A stretch of 64,000 nucleotides of DNA from Rhizobacter sp. GTDB lineage: Bacteria; Pseudomonadota; Gammaproteobacteria; Burkholderiales; Burkholderiaceae_C. The position numbers and the translations under genes were made by a program. Positions 54,170-62,727 of the stretch are shown piece after piece. The DNA lies in NCBI GenBank assembly GCA_019635355.1, contig JAHBZQ010000001.1, positions 1,860,001 through 1,924,000 on the forward strand, in the 5' to 3' direction. Numbering within the stretch: position 1 is the stretch's first letter; each line of letters starts with the position of its first letter. The notes under the pieces were generated by a model. That model was given only the letters and a program-made list of their open reading frames with translations. It was not told the DNA's origin and searched no databases.

Positions 54170-55594
54170 ATGTGTGATCCATTGAGATATCTGGCAGCAC
54201 TATTCGCCACGACCGCTCTTTTATTCCCGGCAGCGTCCCCGGCGCAACGAGCAGGTGGTTTTGGTGGCGGATCGTCCTCAGGTTCAGGGGGAGGGTCAAT
54301 AGGCGCAACTCCTGGAGGCGGGGGCGGTTTCGGTCCAGCGCCTGCGACATCTCCAACAGGGCCGAGTTTGTCGCCTGCGCCTCCACCGCAGAGACCCGAG
54401 TTGCCCACGCGAATCACCCCGCGGCCCGAAACCCCATCATCGACGACAGGACTAGGTGCCTCGGCTCCCCTCGGATTTGCCTCCGCGCCGGATACACCGG
54501 CCTCCGTTCCAAAGCCTACGGTCTCGACACCAGGCAACGCTCCGTCTCGCCCCAAGCCAGTGCCTAGGGACAGAGGCGCGAATGAACATCGCGGCCAAGG
54601 GGATGTCGGCAATTCAGGCGCAGTGCGTGGCATTGCTCGAACTGAGGTGCAGAAGGTCGGTGGGAGCAGCCAAGCGATGGACTCTAGCGGGCGCTTGCGT
54701 GCGATGTGGGGCGCGCCAATGGAAGCCGCTGCCTGCAATGATGCTCTGGTAAACCTTCGAGCCAGCGGCCGCATTTCCGGATTCAAAGAGCCGGTAAGCA
54801 AGAGGGATCATGATCAGGAGATCTCGTTTCTGTCTGCATGCCTAGGGCCGCCGGACAAACGCGTTGCGGATCGAGTTGGCAGGCTTGTTTTGGGCGGCAG
54901 GACGCTGTGTACTGTTTTCATGCTCACGCCAAAGCGTGGAATCACTGCCCGGCACTGCTTGTTTCGGGTAGATCAACTTTCACTGACTCAAGTGACCGTG
55001 TTTCCACACGCGTCAGACATGAGTTCCTTGGCCGTTGAATTTGGGCCAGTGTCAGCACCGATAACAAACTCGATTCAGGGTGTGCAGATTCCCACTGCCA
55101 CTGCAGGAAAGCCGTTTGAGTTTCGAGTCCATCCTTCGTTGAAGCTGATGCCCATTCTTCCGCGCGAGGTGGAGCAACTTGACTATGTCTTCATCGAACT
55201 GACCAGCGCCATCAGCGGCAGCAAACTCACATCCATCCCTCTGGCAAAGCCGTTGTTTGGCGAGAAGGTCTTTCTGCCCGCCTTCCACGAACCTACATGG
55301 CTTGAGCAGAAAGCTAGGGACTCCGGAATCCGTCAGCAGGTCGCGGGCTTCTGTCAAATCATCCAGCCTCAGCTTGCGGGTTGCATGACCCACGCCTGCT
55401 CCACCACTCCGGGCGCCAGCGGCGCACCCATGTTTGTCGAGCGCTCTCTGGGCGGCAGACAAGAGCTGATGTTCATAGGCATACACACCAGTGGAAAGCG
55501 CGAAGAGACGTTCTGCCCAGGTGATGCGGCCGCAGACACCATACTCAACTACGGCGTAGTTGTACGCGCCGAGGACGTGGCCAGACTTGAATGA
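54170..55594 (+). CDS. Secreted trypsin-like serine protease with a Gly/Pro-rich linker
   Basis: Start ATG 54170 follows GGGAGG; a longer frame is unlikely to be used. A signal peptide ends at PASPAQ, then ~120 residues of glycine- and proline-rich sequence. The chymotrypsin-fold domain has ITARHCL (His about 262), QLDYVFIEL (Asp about 338) and TPGASGAPMF (Ser about 417). The catalytic triad is complete, so it is likely active in the periplasm or outside. It overlaps the next gene's frame by four bases. Confidence 0.82.
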   Translation: MCDPLRYLAALFATTALLFPAASPAQRAGGFGGGSSSGSGGGSIGATPGGGGGFGPAPATSPTGPSLSPAPPPQRPELPTRITPRPETPSSTTGLGASAPLGFASAPDTPASVPKPTVSTPGNAPSRPKPVPRDRGANEHRGQGDVGNSGAVRGIARTEVQKVGGSSQAMDSSGRLRAMWGAPMEAAACNDALVNLRASGRISGFKEPVSKRDHDQEISFLSACLGPPDKRVADRVGRLVLGGRTLCTVFMLTPKRGITARHCLFRVDQLSLTQVTVFPHASDMSSLAVEFGPVSAPITNSIQGVQIPTATAGKPFEFRVHPSLKLMPILPREVEQLDYVFIELTSAISGSKLTSIPLAKPLFGEKVFLPAFHEPTWLEQKARDSGIRQQVAGFCQIIQPQLAGCMTHACSTTPGASGAPMFVERSLGGRQELMFIGIHTSGKREETFCPGDAAADTILNYGVVVRAEDVARLE

Positions 55595-55602
55595 GGAACT
55601 CA

Positions 55603-56703
55603 ATGCGACCCTTGTACCTACTGTTTGCGCTTCTCTCAGTGGCGGGAAGTTCTACGGCAGCAGAAGCGCCTCGCGATGAAAGTCTCATCTTCCGCTCTGT
55701 CGTCGATGACGACTGCGATGAATCGACGTTTCGCGCCGAAAGCGCAGCCTTGGCAGCTTGGGCTGGGAAATTCGCAGTAAGCGCGGTGGTGGGACTCGGC
55801 TCCACACTCCTAGACAAAGCGACAGAGTCCTCAACGACCGTCCGAACAGGTGCGGCCCCGGGCTTTCTGTACCGCTGGAGCGGCAAAGGCAAAGCATGGC
55901 TACCCAGCGGTACTTGCATTCGGTTCTGGTATGGCCGACAAAGGGCCACACCAGTGACGAATCTCGCCGTCTATGGACCGGCACCAGTGGGAGCTGAGGT
56001 TCCTTGGAAGGGAATCACAGCTCGTTGGTCGGCGCTTGGGCTCAGCGAGCAACCCTATCTGTATGGGGAGGTAAGGCTTGCAGGCCGCGAGATTGACAAC
56101 CTTTTGGTACTGCAGCCGGTAGTGCTCTTTTCTCGTCGACCGCCCGAAGCTGAAGGGCTGTTTCGGAAGCCAACTCAGCTGACGGTAGGCATTGATCTCA
56201 AGGGACTTGATGCAACCAAGACCATAGGGTCCCATCTGATCCTTCTAAAGGACCTAGAGGGCACGCCGACTTTGATATATGGGGCAGCGACGAAGGGACT
56301 CGCAAGCGGTTGGTCGGCAATGCCCAAGCCTCCAGGTGAACCGTCGAAAGGAAGCAATGACCTGGAGGCAGGACCTTTTACTGCCGCCGTCACATTTACA
56401 AGCAGCAGCGATGGAACACTGTTTGGCAAGACTCTTTCGAGCACACTCAAAGCCCAGAAAGACGATTTGGCCAAAGCGCTCACACCCGAAACTCAAGCTC
56501 AAAAGGATGCTGAACACCAGAAGGCCATCGCAGCTGCCTTTGACGCGGTCGGTGTCGTCCTAGACGCACAAGCTGCTCTCGACAAAGCGACAGACGCCAC
56601 AAGGCCGCGCCTCGCGCTGGCCCTTCAGAAAGCCCAATACCTCGCGAATTTGCAATTGCAGGCAGCGGGTTTGGCTCCACGCTACAACGTCAGCGGCCCA
56701 TGA
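55603..56703 (+). CDS. Exported hypothetical protein, partner of the protease gene
   Basis: ATG 55603 is preceded by GAGGA; an ATG at 55591 overlapping the protease stop is also possible. The 366-residue product has a signal peptide (LYLLFALLSVAGSSTAAEA) and an Ala/Lys-rich C-terminal coiled coil (AQKDAEHQKAIAAAFDAVG). The middle is beta-rich. No family is recognised. Tight spacing with the protease suggests substrate, inhibitor or complex partner. Confidence 0.7.
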   Translation: MRPLYLLFALLSVAGSSTAAEAPRDESLIFRSVVDDDCDESTFRAESAALAAWAGKFAVSAVVGLGSTLLDKATESSTTVRTGAAPGFLYRWSGKGKAWLPSGTCIRFWYGRQRATPVTNLAVYGPAPVGAEVPWKGITARWSALGLSEQPYLYGEVRLAGREIDNLLVLQPVVLFSRRPPEAEGLFRKPTQLTVGIDLKGLDATKTIGSHLILLKDLEGTPTLIYGAATKGLASGWSAMPKPPGEPSKGSNDLEAGPFTAAVTFTSSSDGTLFGKTLSSTLKAQKDDLAKALTPETQAQKDAEHQKAIAAAFDAVGVVLDAQAALDKATDATRPRLALALQKAQYLANLQLQAAGLAPRYNVSGP

Positions 56704-56814
56704 CATTGGCTAAGCACCCCGTCGCACAAAGAGCCATCAGAATTGCTGCCTTGGGCAGCACCTCAAAAGCTGCAACATCTTTGAGCGAGCCCCTACGCGA
56801 TACGTTCTATAGAT

Positions 56815-57696
56815 TCAGTTGCACTCCCGGAACGCCACGTACATTACGTCTGATTCACGGACCCAACCGATTGCTTGCCCGGGGGCATACGGTTCACTAT
56901 CTGACGCACCGGTGAGCTTTAGCCAGCCGCTCCTTCTTTCAACAGCCCACACTGCGAGAGGTTGTGTGATGGTTGTCATCACCTGCTCATGGTCCGGGGA
57001 TTGAAAGACACGGGTGCCAGAACCGTGGACGACAAACCGGTCACCCTTTATCTCACCCGCGGGCATGACGCACTGCGGAAGCGTCTCGGTTGCAGGAACC
57101 TCCGTCTTTGCCTGTGTGCTGTCCGAACCGGAAGCGTTTGGCGTGTCAGCTTTAGGCGCCGCTTGTTTGAGCGCCCCAAGCACAGACAAGTGAGCTACCA
57201 GTTGCCCAAACTCCTGAGCACCTCGCGCCTTCACGAAGGTATGACTTTTGTCGTCCGAAGGTTGAACTTCGTAGTACACCGTCGTCTCGACCCGTCCATC
57301 CTTGACCTTCATGCGTTGCAGTAGGTTGTACGCCGCATTGAAGAAGACCCTCGCATTTGGACTGACTGCGAGTTCCGCTACTGAGGGTGGCACCGCTGCG
57401 GACATTTGCACCTCGCACTCTTGCCTTCCGAGCTCTGCGTTCTTAGCAACCGTCCGCACTGCATCGAACTGGATTTTTACTGCGGTCTCGATCTCACGGA
57501 GGTGGTGCTGCTTCTCAGGGACGAGAGAAAGTGATTCTTCGACAGAGTCCTGATAAAAGCTCTTGACCGTGTCAAGCACCAACTTGTCTGAACAAGTTGG
57601 CCCTTTTTCCGCGCAAGCAGTTGCGAGCATGCTTACTGCTACCACCATCCCGTAGCGTCCAACAGTTCCAAAGAAATTTGTCATATCCCTCTCCAT
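56815..57696 (-). CDS. Putative lipoprotein with C-terminal SH3-like region
   Basis: The 293-residue product starts MERDMTNFFG (or at ATG 57684). The signal peptide ends LATACAEK, a lipobox. The central part is helical, and the end (FVVHGSGTRVFQSP ... SGWLKLTG ... AIGWVRESDV) resembles a bacterial SH3 fold. It lies between the exported partner gene and a zinc-ribbon protein, and is convergent with the former. Confidence 0.7.
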   Translation of the reverse strand: MERDMTNFFGTVGRYGMVVAVSMLATACAEKGPTCSDKLVLDTVKSFYQDSVEESLSLVPEKQHHLREIETAVKIQFDAVRTVAKNAELGRQECEVQMSAAVPPSVAELAVSPNARVFFNAAYNLLQRMKVKDGRVETTVYYEVQPSDDKSHTFVKARGAQEFGQLVAHLSVLGALKQAAPKADTPNASGSDSTQAKTEVPATETLPQCVMPAGEIKGDRFVVHGSGTRVFQSPDHEQVMTTITQPLAVWAVERRSGWLKLTGASDSEPYAPGQAIGWVRESDVMYVAFRECN

Positions 57697-57746
57697 GTTG
57701 TTCCCTCATTCGATTCGTGGCGCCATAGGCGCGTACCTCTCAATCG

Positions 57747-58592
57747 CTACTGCTCAGAGTCAACAACAAACTTCCACTCAAAGCAGCAGTCTGCGCAGCG
57801 TCGTTCCTCGCGTGTTCGGTCGAAGCCGACCTTCATCACCTTGGTTCTCGTTCCCCGAGTTGTTGATTCCTTGAATTCCTTGGGTCTGCTGACGCTACGG
57901 AGCTCATCGCGCTGGACCACCTCGAAGGACTCGCTGCCACAGTTGGGGCATCCGGACCCTCCGTCGTCGCTGTATCGCAGACCCGCACCGTCCGCGAGCG
58001 CTCGGCAGATGCGCTGCCTGCGAGTGTTCATGTCGCCGTTTTCGTCTTTGAGCGAACTGGCGATACCTATCGCGACGTTTCGCAACGACTGGCCGGCGTA
58101 CATCAGGCCCACCGCTTCCGCTCGCTCCAGCACTGACCGTTCGTCATGCGCCAGCGCGGGGTCGCCCTCGCTGAGCAGCGCTTGCACGTCCGACAGATCG
58201 AACATCGCAGCGCGCGCACCAGTCTTTGCCCGCACATTAGCGACCAGCCTCGGAAGAACCTCTTCCCTCTCGCCTATAGGGAGTGACGCGGCGATTTCTG
58301 CGACCAAGGCCAGTAAGCAATACGCAAAGCCTGCGAAGGTGGCGTCCACCATGTCCGGTTCGAGCATGGCCTTCACGTCCGCCATCACTTGCGTTCGCAG
58401 GCGCCTTCGAGCAAACCAACCGTGCCCAGTTCGCTTCAGCGCGAACTCCAAGCTGTTCTCGATGGCCGCGATGGGCTCCGCAGAGGTCATTCCCCAGGCG
58501 ACCGGCGTGCGAATTGGCAGAGGAAGGTTCATGAACCGATCAAACGCCGGCTCCTTCATGGCCCTCTCGATCAAGCTCTGATAGTTCTTCAT
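57747..58592 (-). CDS. Hypothetical protein with C-terminal zinc ribbon
   Basis: The 281-residue protein is mainly helical, then ends with a two-knuckle zinc ribbon: GCPNCGSESF and RRCADCCFEW. No signal peptide. I know no assigned family. It precedes the lipoprotein gene on the same strand, 50 bp apart. Confidence 0.7.
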   Translation of the reverse strand: MKNYQSLIERAMKEPAFDRFMNLPLPIRTPVAWGMTSAEPIAAIENSLEFALKRTGHGWFARRRLRTQVMADVKAMLEPDMVDATFAGFAYCLLALVAEIAASLPIGEREEVLPRLVANVRAKTGARAAMFDLSDVQALLSEGDPALAHDERSVLERAEAVGLMYAGQSLRNVAIGIASSLKDENGDMNTRRQRICRALADGAGLRYSDDGGSGCPNCGSESFEVVQRDELRSVSRPKEFKESTTRGTRTKVMKVGFDRTREERRCADCCFEWKFVVDSEQ

Positions 58593-58625
58593 GCGTTTTC
58601 CTCTTCTTGGACTTGGTATGAGGTG

Positions 58626-59249
58626 CTACAGGCGAAGACGCCCGCGCTGGTATTGGTTGAAAACCGTGCGTGGCGTCCAGATTCCTTCGTGATCGCGGAC
58701 GAGTCTCACGATCACCGGCGTAATCAGGATCAGCCATCCCAAAGCGCTGGCGCGCCGCTTCGCGCGCTGCGCGTTCGTCTTGCCTTCGGGAACGATGAGT
58801 GAGGCGAGGTGAATGAGGAAGATCGCCCCCAACGACACCTTGGTGACCAGCGCCACCGCAAACCAGAGCGGATTGCGGTTGTCGATCCAGGTGCGTATCG
58901 CAATGATGATCGAGCACACCCCAGCTGTCAGCAAGAGCAAACCCAGCACCGCCGGCCGGACCCACCCATCACCCGTGCTCAATACGATGACGTAGAACGC
59001 GCCCAGCAACGATGCACCGGCAAAGAAGACCAGCGCCAGATCGTCGTAGTTTCTGAAGACGGTGATTCCCTTCCGCCATCCAGCAACGACGCCGGCAAGA
59101 ACGGCAACGAGCCATCCCGCTGCTGCGGCCTGCCAAAGTGCGTCGCTCCCTGGGCGCCATCCGTCCAACCAGGTAATCGACCCAGCGCCTCCGTATATTG
59201 CGCAGCCCCCAACCGCCAACAGCAAGAGAACGATCAAAAGTCGCCTCAT
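58626..59249 (-). CDS. Multi-helix membrane protein of unknown function
   Basis: ATG 59249 has GGAAGG nine bases upstream; 207 residues. An N-terminal hydrophobic stretch ends VGGC (possible lipobox), and three or four further membrane helices follow (AAAGWLVAVLAGVVAGW, ALVFFAGASLLGAFYVIVL, AVLGLLLLTAGVCSIIIAI). The C-terminus is basic. No family recognised. It ends 33 bp before the zinc-ribbon gene on the same strand. Confidence 0.65.
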   Translation of the reverse strand: MRRLLIVLLLLAVGGCAIYGGAGSITWLDGWRPGSDALWQAAAAGWLVAVLAGVVAGWRKGITVFRNYDDLALVFFAGASLLGAFYVIVLSTGDGWVRPAVLGLLLLTAGVCSIIIAIRTWIDNRNPLWFAVALVTKVSLGAIFLIHLASLIVPEGKTNAQRAKRRASALGWLILITPVIVRLVRDHEGIWTPRTVFNQYQRGRLRL

Positions 59250-59389
59250 GTAGATGCCCTTCCGATGCACAAAACTAAGGAATGCTTAGGTCTCTCAGCA
59301 CAGCCATCACGCTCTACTAAGTAAATCTTAGAGCAACGCGGGTTTGTTTCTCAGATTCTCTTAGGCGACATGACGCCCAAGGGAACAAC

Positions 59390-59707
59390 GTGACCACCGC
59401 CTCGAACGTCTTCGGGCGTCGCTTGCGGGAAGCGCGCGACCGTGCCGGACTGACGCAGGAGGCACTTGCCCACGCAGCCGGCATCGACGAGTTCTCGGCC
59501 AGCGCAAGGATGAGCCAATATGAAACTGGCAAGCATTGGCCTCATCACGACATCGCCCGGAATCTCGCCAAGGCGCTTCGGGTGCCAGTCGAATACCTTT
59601 ACGCATCCGATGACAAGACCGCTGAAATGCTGCTCCTATGGGGTCGGCTGCCCGCCGCCCGGCGGACTCAGCTTCTTGCCGACCTTCGAGCGCAGGTTGG
59701 CGATTGA
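59390..59707 (+). CDS. XRE-family helix-turn-helix regulator
   Basis: GTG 59390 yields 105 residues. The HTH is FGRRLREARDRAGLTQEALA followed by SARMSQYETGKHWPHHDIAR and LAKALRVPVEYLYA, a complete phage-repressor-like domain. It faces the kinase gene convergently and is a candidate regulator of the operon that runs from the recombinase to the kinase. Confidence 0.85.
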   Translation: MTTASNVFGRRLREARDRAGLTQEALAHAAGIDEFSASARMSQYETGKHWPHHDIARNLAKALRVPVEYLYASDDKTAEMLLLWGRLPAARRTQLLADLRAQVGD

Positions 59708-59780
59708 CGCCTCGTGCCGATAGACGGCACCTCGCAAAGCGTTTCCGCGACCATCGAGCCGCTGGTTGAAGGCGGAGTTA

Positions 59781-60524
59781 CTACGCTTGCCGGCGTGCCG
59801 CTCTTGCCGATGAGCGGCTTGTGCACTGCTTGGAGCGCGTGCAGCTGCCATCCGCACTGAGCATCTGAAGTTGCCGAATCGCCTGGGACAGCGTGCCAGC
59901 TTGGCTGATGGCTCGGGCGGCGCTTTTGTGAAGGTCGGTGCCAGGCCGCCGCAGCCGAAGCGCTAGTCGAGCGAGTTCTCCACTGTCTTCGTCCAAGGCA
60001 AGGGGCGGTTCGCCGATTTCGCCGGCGTCCAGGTCGCAGAAGACGATCCGGCCCGTGACCCTCTCGACCAGCACATTGCGCCCACGGTCAAAGTCACCGA
60101 TGGCGATGCGTCGGCGATGAAGTGGTTGCAGCGCTCGCGCGACTCGTATCAGCACGCAAAGCGACCAGGCGATACGCCCACTGTTGACCAGCTCGTACAA
60201 GGTGGCGCCATCGACATAGTCGAAAGCAAGCCAGGGCCGGTCCCCCACACCCGCTTGGCGTTTGAGGATACCCCACTCAATGAACCGCTTCACCGATGGA
60301 ACAGCACGCAGACGGTGATAGTGGGATGTGATGTGCTCAACCTCACGAGCCATGTTCCGGCCTCGGAGGAGTTTGAGCGTCTTGAAACTTCGGTCGCGGA
60401 TGTCGGTGACCAAGTAGACATGGCCCTCACATCCATGACCAAGAAGCCTCTTTACCTCGTATGGCCCGATCTGGTCACCAGGCACACGCGCATATAGACG
60501 ATGGTCCTCTCCGCTTGGCGTCAC
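59781..60524 (-). CDS. Protein-kinase-like protein, variant catalytic loop
   Basis: GTG 60524 overlaps the peptidase stop by four bases; 247 residues. The glycine loop GHGCEGHVYLV (about 29-39), a lysine in TLKLL, a catalytic loop AIGDFDRGRNVLV (where HRD is usual) and a DFG-like CDLDAGE are all seen, so a phosphotransfer role is plausible though the catalytic loop is unusual. The C-terminus is short and basic. No membrane helix. Function is linked by the operon to the C39-like protein. Confidence 0.78.
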   Translation of the reverse strand: MTPSGEDHRLYARVPGDQIGPYEVKRLLGHGCEGHVYLVTDIRDRSFKTLKLLRGRNMAREVEHITSHYHRLRAVPSVKRFIEWGILKRQAGVGDRPWLAFDYVDGATLYELVNSGRIAWSLCVLIRVARALQPLHRRRIAIGDFDRGRNVLVERVTGRIVFCDLDAGEIGEPPLALDEDSGELARLALRLRRPGTDLHKSAARAISQAGTLSQAIRQLQMLSADGSCTRSKQCTSRSSARAARRQA

Positions 60525-61174
60525 GGCAGCAACCCCAACATTCGGCCCGCCTTCCCCGCTGCAGTCTTGCGTGCGTCAAGGATGTACGCCTCTTTGCACT
60601 TCACGGATCGCAACCTGCCATCGGCCATTCGGTACCCCAACTTGCCCGTCCCCGCGGCCGGCGGGTTGAGTTCAATGCGTGCGTTCCATTGAGCCAGCGG
60701 GGGCGTCGGTTCGCTCGGATCGAGGCACAGAATTCCGGTCACCGTTTTGCTTCCTTTGGACACCAACGTTTCGACCCCAACCGCCAAGACCCAATGCCCG
60801 CTCCCTGTGCCATCCACGCCGACGATAGCCACCCGATTGCGATTCAGCTTCTCCGCCACCCGCCGAAGCAAGCGCTCTGTCGATCCCAGGTCAATTCGGT
60901 ACTTGATAAACCCGCTGAGCGTTGACAGAAGGCTCAACATCTCTTGTTTGTCAGTGCCGGTGAAGTAGCCCTCCAGCGCCTTCGTCCAGAAGTCACCGAA
61001 CAGTTCGAGGTCAGGCGTGGCAGTCGGCAAACACTTGATCCGAGCCCTTGTTGCCACGCCCAGAACGATGGTCGCCATCGCGACGCAATACGCCCCGCAA
61101 GCTCCATCTAAAGATCCTTGGCGCAGATGCGGCGACCGCCGGATCAGGCGCCATGTCGAAGCGTTGGGGTTCAT
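60521..61174 (-). CDS. C39/papain-like cysteine peptidase-like protein
   Basis: ATG 61174 with GAGGG upstream gives 217 residues. The oxyanion Gln and catalytic Cys are in RQGSLDGACGAYCVAMA (Q19, C26), the histidine in GSGHWVLAVG (H127) and the acid in CLDPSEP (D152), the order and spacing of C39 double-glycine peptidases. There is no ABC domain or membrane helix. It is encoded between the tandem small paralogues and the kinase, with overlap of four bases. Confidence 0.78.
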   Translation of the reverse strand: MNPNASTWRLIRRSPHLRQGSLDGACGAYCVAMATIVLGVATRARIKCLPTATPDLELFGDFWTKALEGYFTGTDKQEMLSLLSTLSGFIKYRIDLGSTERLLRRVAEKLNRNRVAIVGVDGTGSGHWVLAVGVETLVSKGSKTVTGILCLDPSEPTPPLAQWNARIELNPPAAGTGKLGYRMADGRLRSVKCKEAYILDARKTAAGKAGRMLGLLP

Positions 61175-61191
61175 CAAGCCCTCGTGCAGCC

Positions 61192-61551
61192 TCAGTTCAA
61201 TGCGGCCCATAGGTATTCGGCTCCAAGCACGATGGTTGACGAACTGCGGTCGTATTCCGTGATCACAAACACCTTCTCAATGTTGGGCCGTGTCCCAAAG
61301 GAGAAGCTCGTGAACACACGGCCCCCTCTAGCAACCGCTCGGATATTCCTCGCCTGCTCCTCGAAACAAAGGTCGAACCAATCTCCATGCGTGTGCCGAA
61401 CAAGCAAGTCGGTGGGATCAACGCCTTCGCGATGGAGAAAGGCTCTGGCTCTGTGAGTGACGATGACGTAGCCGGTCGAAAAGAGCGGGCAAGAGAAAAG
61501 CCAGTTCTGGCCGCTCACAGTCGTTCCTTCGGTAGATGAATTACTTTCCAT
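61192..61551 (-). CDS. Island protein, paralogue B of the RHxxGDW family
   Basis: ATG 61551 gives 119 residues; it ends MSRR-free but keeps LLVRHTHGDWFDLCFEEQ, RNIRAVARGGRVFTSF and VFVITEYDRSSSTIVLG. These blocks are shared with the next gene, which is one base away, so the pair arose by tandem duplication. The family is common in integrative elements and sometimes labelled plasmid-related; no activity is known. Confidence 0.75.
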   Translation of the reverse strand: MESNSSTEGTTVSGQNWLFSCPLFSTGYVIVTHRARAFLHREGVDPTDLLVRHTHGDWFDLCFEEQARNIRAVARGGRVFTSFSFGTRPNIEKVFVITEYDRSSSTIVLGAEYLWAALN

Positions 61552-61552
61552 G

Positions 61553-61864
61553 TCAGTAGTCCTGTGGAAGCAGCAAACAGGTGGACCGACGATCTGCCTC
61601 AGTGATAACCCAGACTTTCTTGAGATCATTCGTGTGTCCTACTGAGAAGCTCGTGAAGACGCGGCCGCCTCGGGCGACCGCCAAGCAGTTCTGCACTTGA
61701 TCCTCTGGCGGCAGGTCGGCCCAATCACCAAACACATGACGGGTGATCAGGTCGATCGGCTCGACACCGACGCTGCGAAGGAAGGTCAGCGCTCCCGGCG
61801 TGGCGACCACTTGGCCAGTCGAGAACAGAGGCATAGGAAACTGATCCTCGATCGAATCGCTCAC
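61553..61864 (-). CDS. Island protein, paralogue A of the RHxxGDW family
   Basis: GTG 61864 overlaps the recombinase stop; 103 residues. Conserved blocks are LFSTGQVVATPGALTFL, LITRHVFGDWADLPPEDQ, NCLAVARGGRVFTSFSVG and VWVITEADRRSTCLLLP. It matches the typical length (about 100-115) of the plasmid-related family in ICEs. Very likely a conserved accessory part of the mobile element. No enzymatic motif is seen. Confidence 0.8.
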   Translation of the reverse strand: MSDSIEDQFPMPLFSTGQVVATPGALTFLRSVGVEPIDLITRHVFGDWADLPPEDQVQNCLAVARGGRVFTSFSVGHTNDLKKVWVITEADRRSTCLLLPQDY

Positions 61865-62727
61865 GCCGCACCCCCCTTCAGTTCGGCGAGACGGCCGCGC
61901 CGCAAGCTCTGACCGCTGAAGTTCTTCGACTCGACGCCAACGGCGTTTAGCCGTGTCTTTAGAACCACCGACACCCAGGCTGCGTCTAGCCGCTCGGTCG
62001 TTGGGTTGCCACCTCGATCGAACCGTCTGAAGAGTGGCCCACCTTCCAGATCAAGCGCCGCGTGTTCGATCCACTCCTTAGCGGCTCGCGCAGCGCACAG
62101 ATCGCCAGAAATCTTGGGGACGATGATGATGCGGAGAGTCTTCCCTTCAGGTTGCTCATCTCTAACACGCACGCTCATCTCATGCTCTTGAATGCGCACA
62201 TCAGCCACATCAAGCGACACCAGCGTCGAACGCGACAACATCGCCGTGAAGCCCAGCAGCAGCAGACAGCGATCACGTCGATCCAACAGATTGCCACCCA
62301 TCGCATCAAGCATGCGAGCCAGCAACGCTCTCGTGATTGGGCGAGCCTGACGAGGTTCGCGTTTCTTGGGCAGCGCGGTGGAGCCTTGCTTCGCCGGAAG
62401 CATGCCCAGCTGCAGCTGGCGCATCACCGTTCGCATGGTCGGCGCATCGGTCGGGCTGGTGTGCCCGAGTCGCAGATGCTCGTACCGGAGCGCCATCAGC
62501 CGCCTATGGATGGTGGTCGGCCGAACGCGCGAACGGAGCCAAGAGATGTAGCTGTTCAGTGCCTTGGCGTCGCAAGGCAACTTGCCTCCGAAGCCATCGC
62601 GGTACTGCTTCATGTCTTTCTCGTAAGCCTTGACAGTCGAGGCTTTCAGGCCCGGGTTGCGCGTGATGGTGTGAAGCGAATTACTCGTGAGCACGGCGGC
62701 GCTCTCTGCCGGATTCGGCAGGCTCAT
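61861..62727 (-). CDS. Tyrosine recombinase, C-terminally truncated
   Basis: ATG 62727 follows AAGGAG; 288 residues. The N-terminal SAM-like domain (STVKAYEKDMKQYRDGF) and the first catalytic region (RCLLLLGFTAMLSRSTLVSLD) are present. The box-II segment reads FSGQSLRRGRLAELKG, with Gln where His is usual, and the protein ends there. The second His and the nucleophilic Tyr are missing. It is probably inactive or a binding-only relic; it is the first gene of a five-gene operon ending with the kinase. Confidence 0.75.
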   Translation of the reverse strand: MSLPNPAESAAVLTSNSLHTITRNPGLKASTVKAYEKDMKQYRDGFGGKLPCDAKALNSYISWLRSRVRPTTIHRRLMALRYEHLRLGHTSPTDAPTMRTVMRQLQLGMLPAKQGSTALPKKREPRQARPITRALLARMLDAMGGNLLDRRDRCLLLLGFTAMLSRSTLVSLDVADVRIQEHEMSVRVRDEQPEGKTLRIIIVPKISGDLCAARAAKEWIEHAALDLEGGPLFRRFDRGGNPTTERLDAAWVSVVLKTRLNAVGVESKNFSGQSLRRGRLAELKGGAA

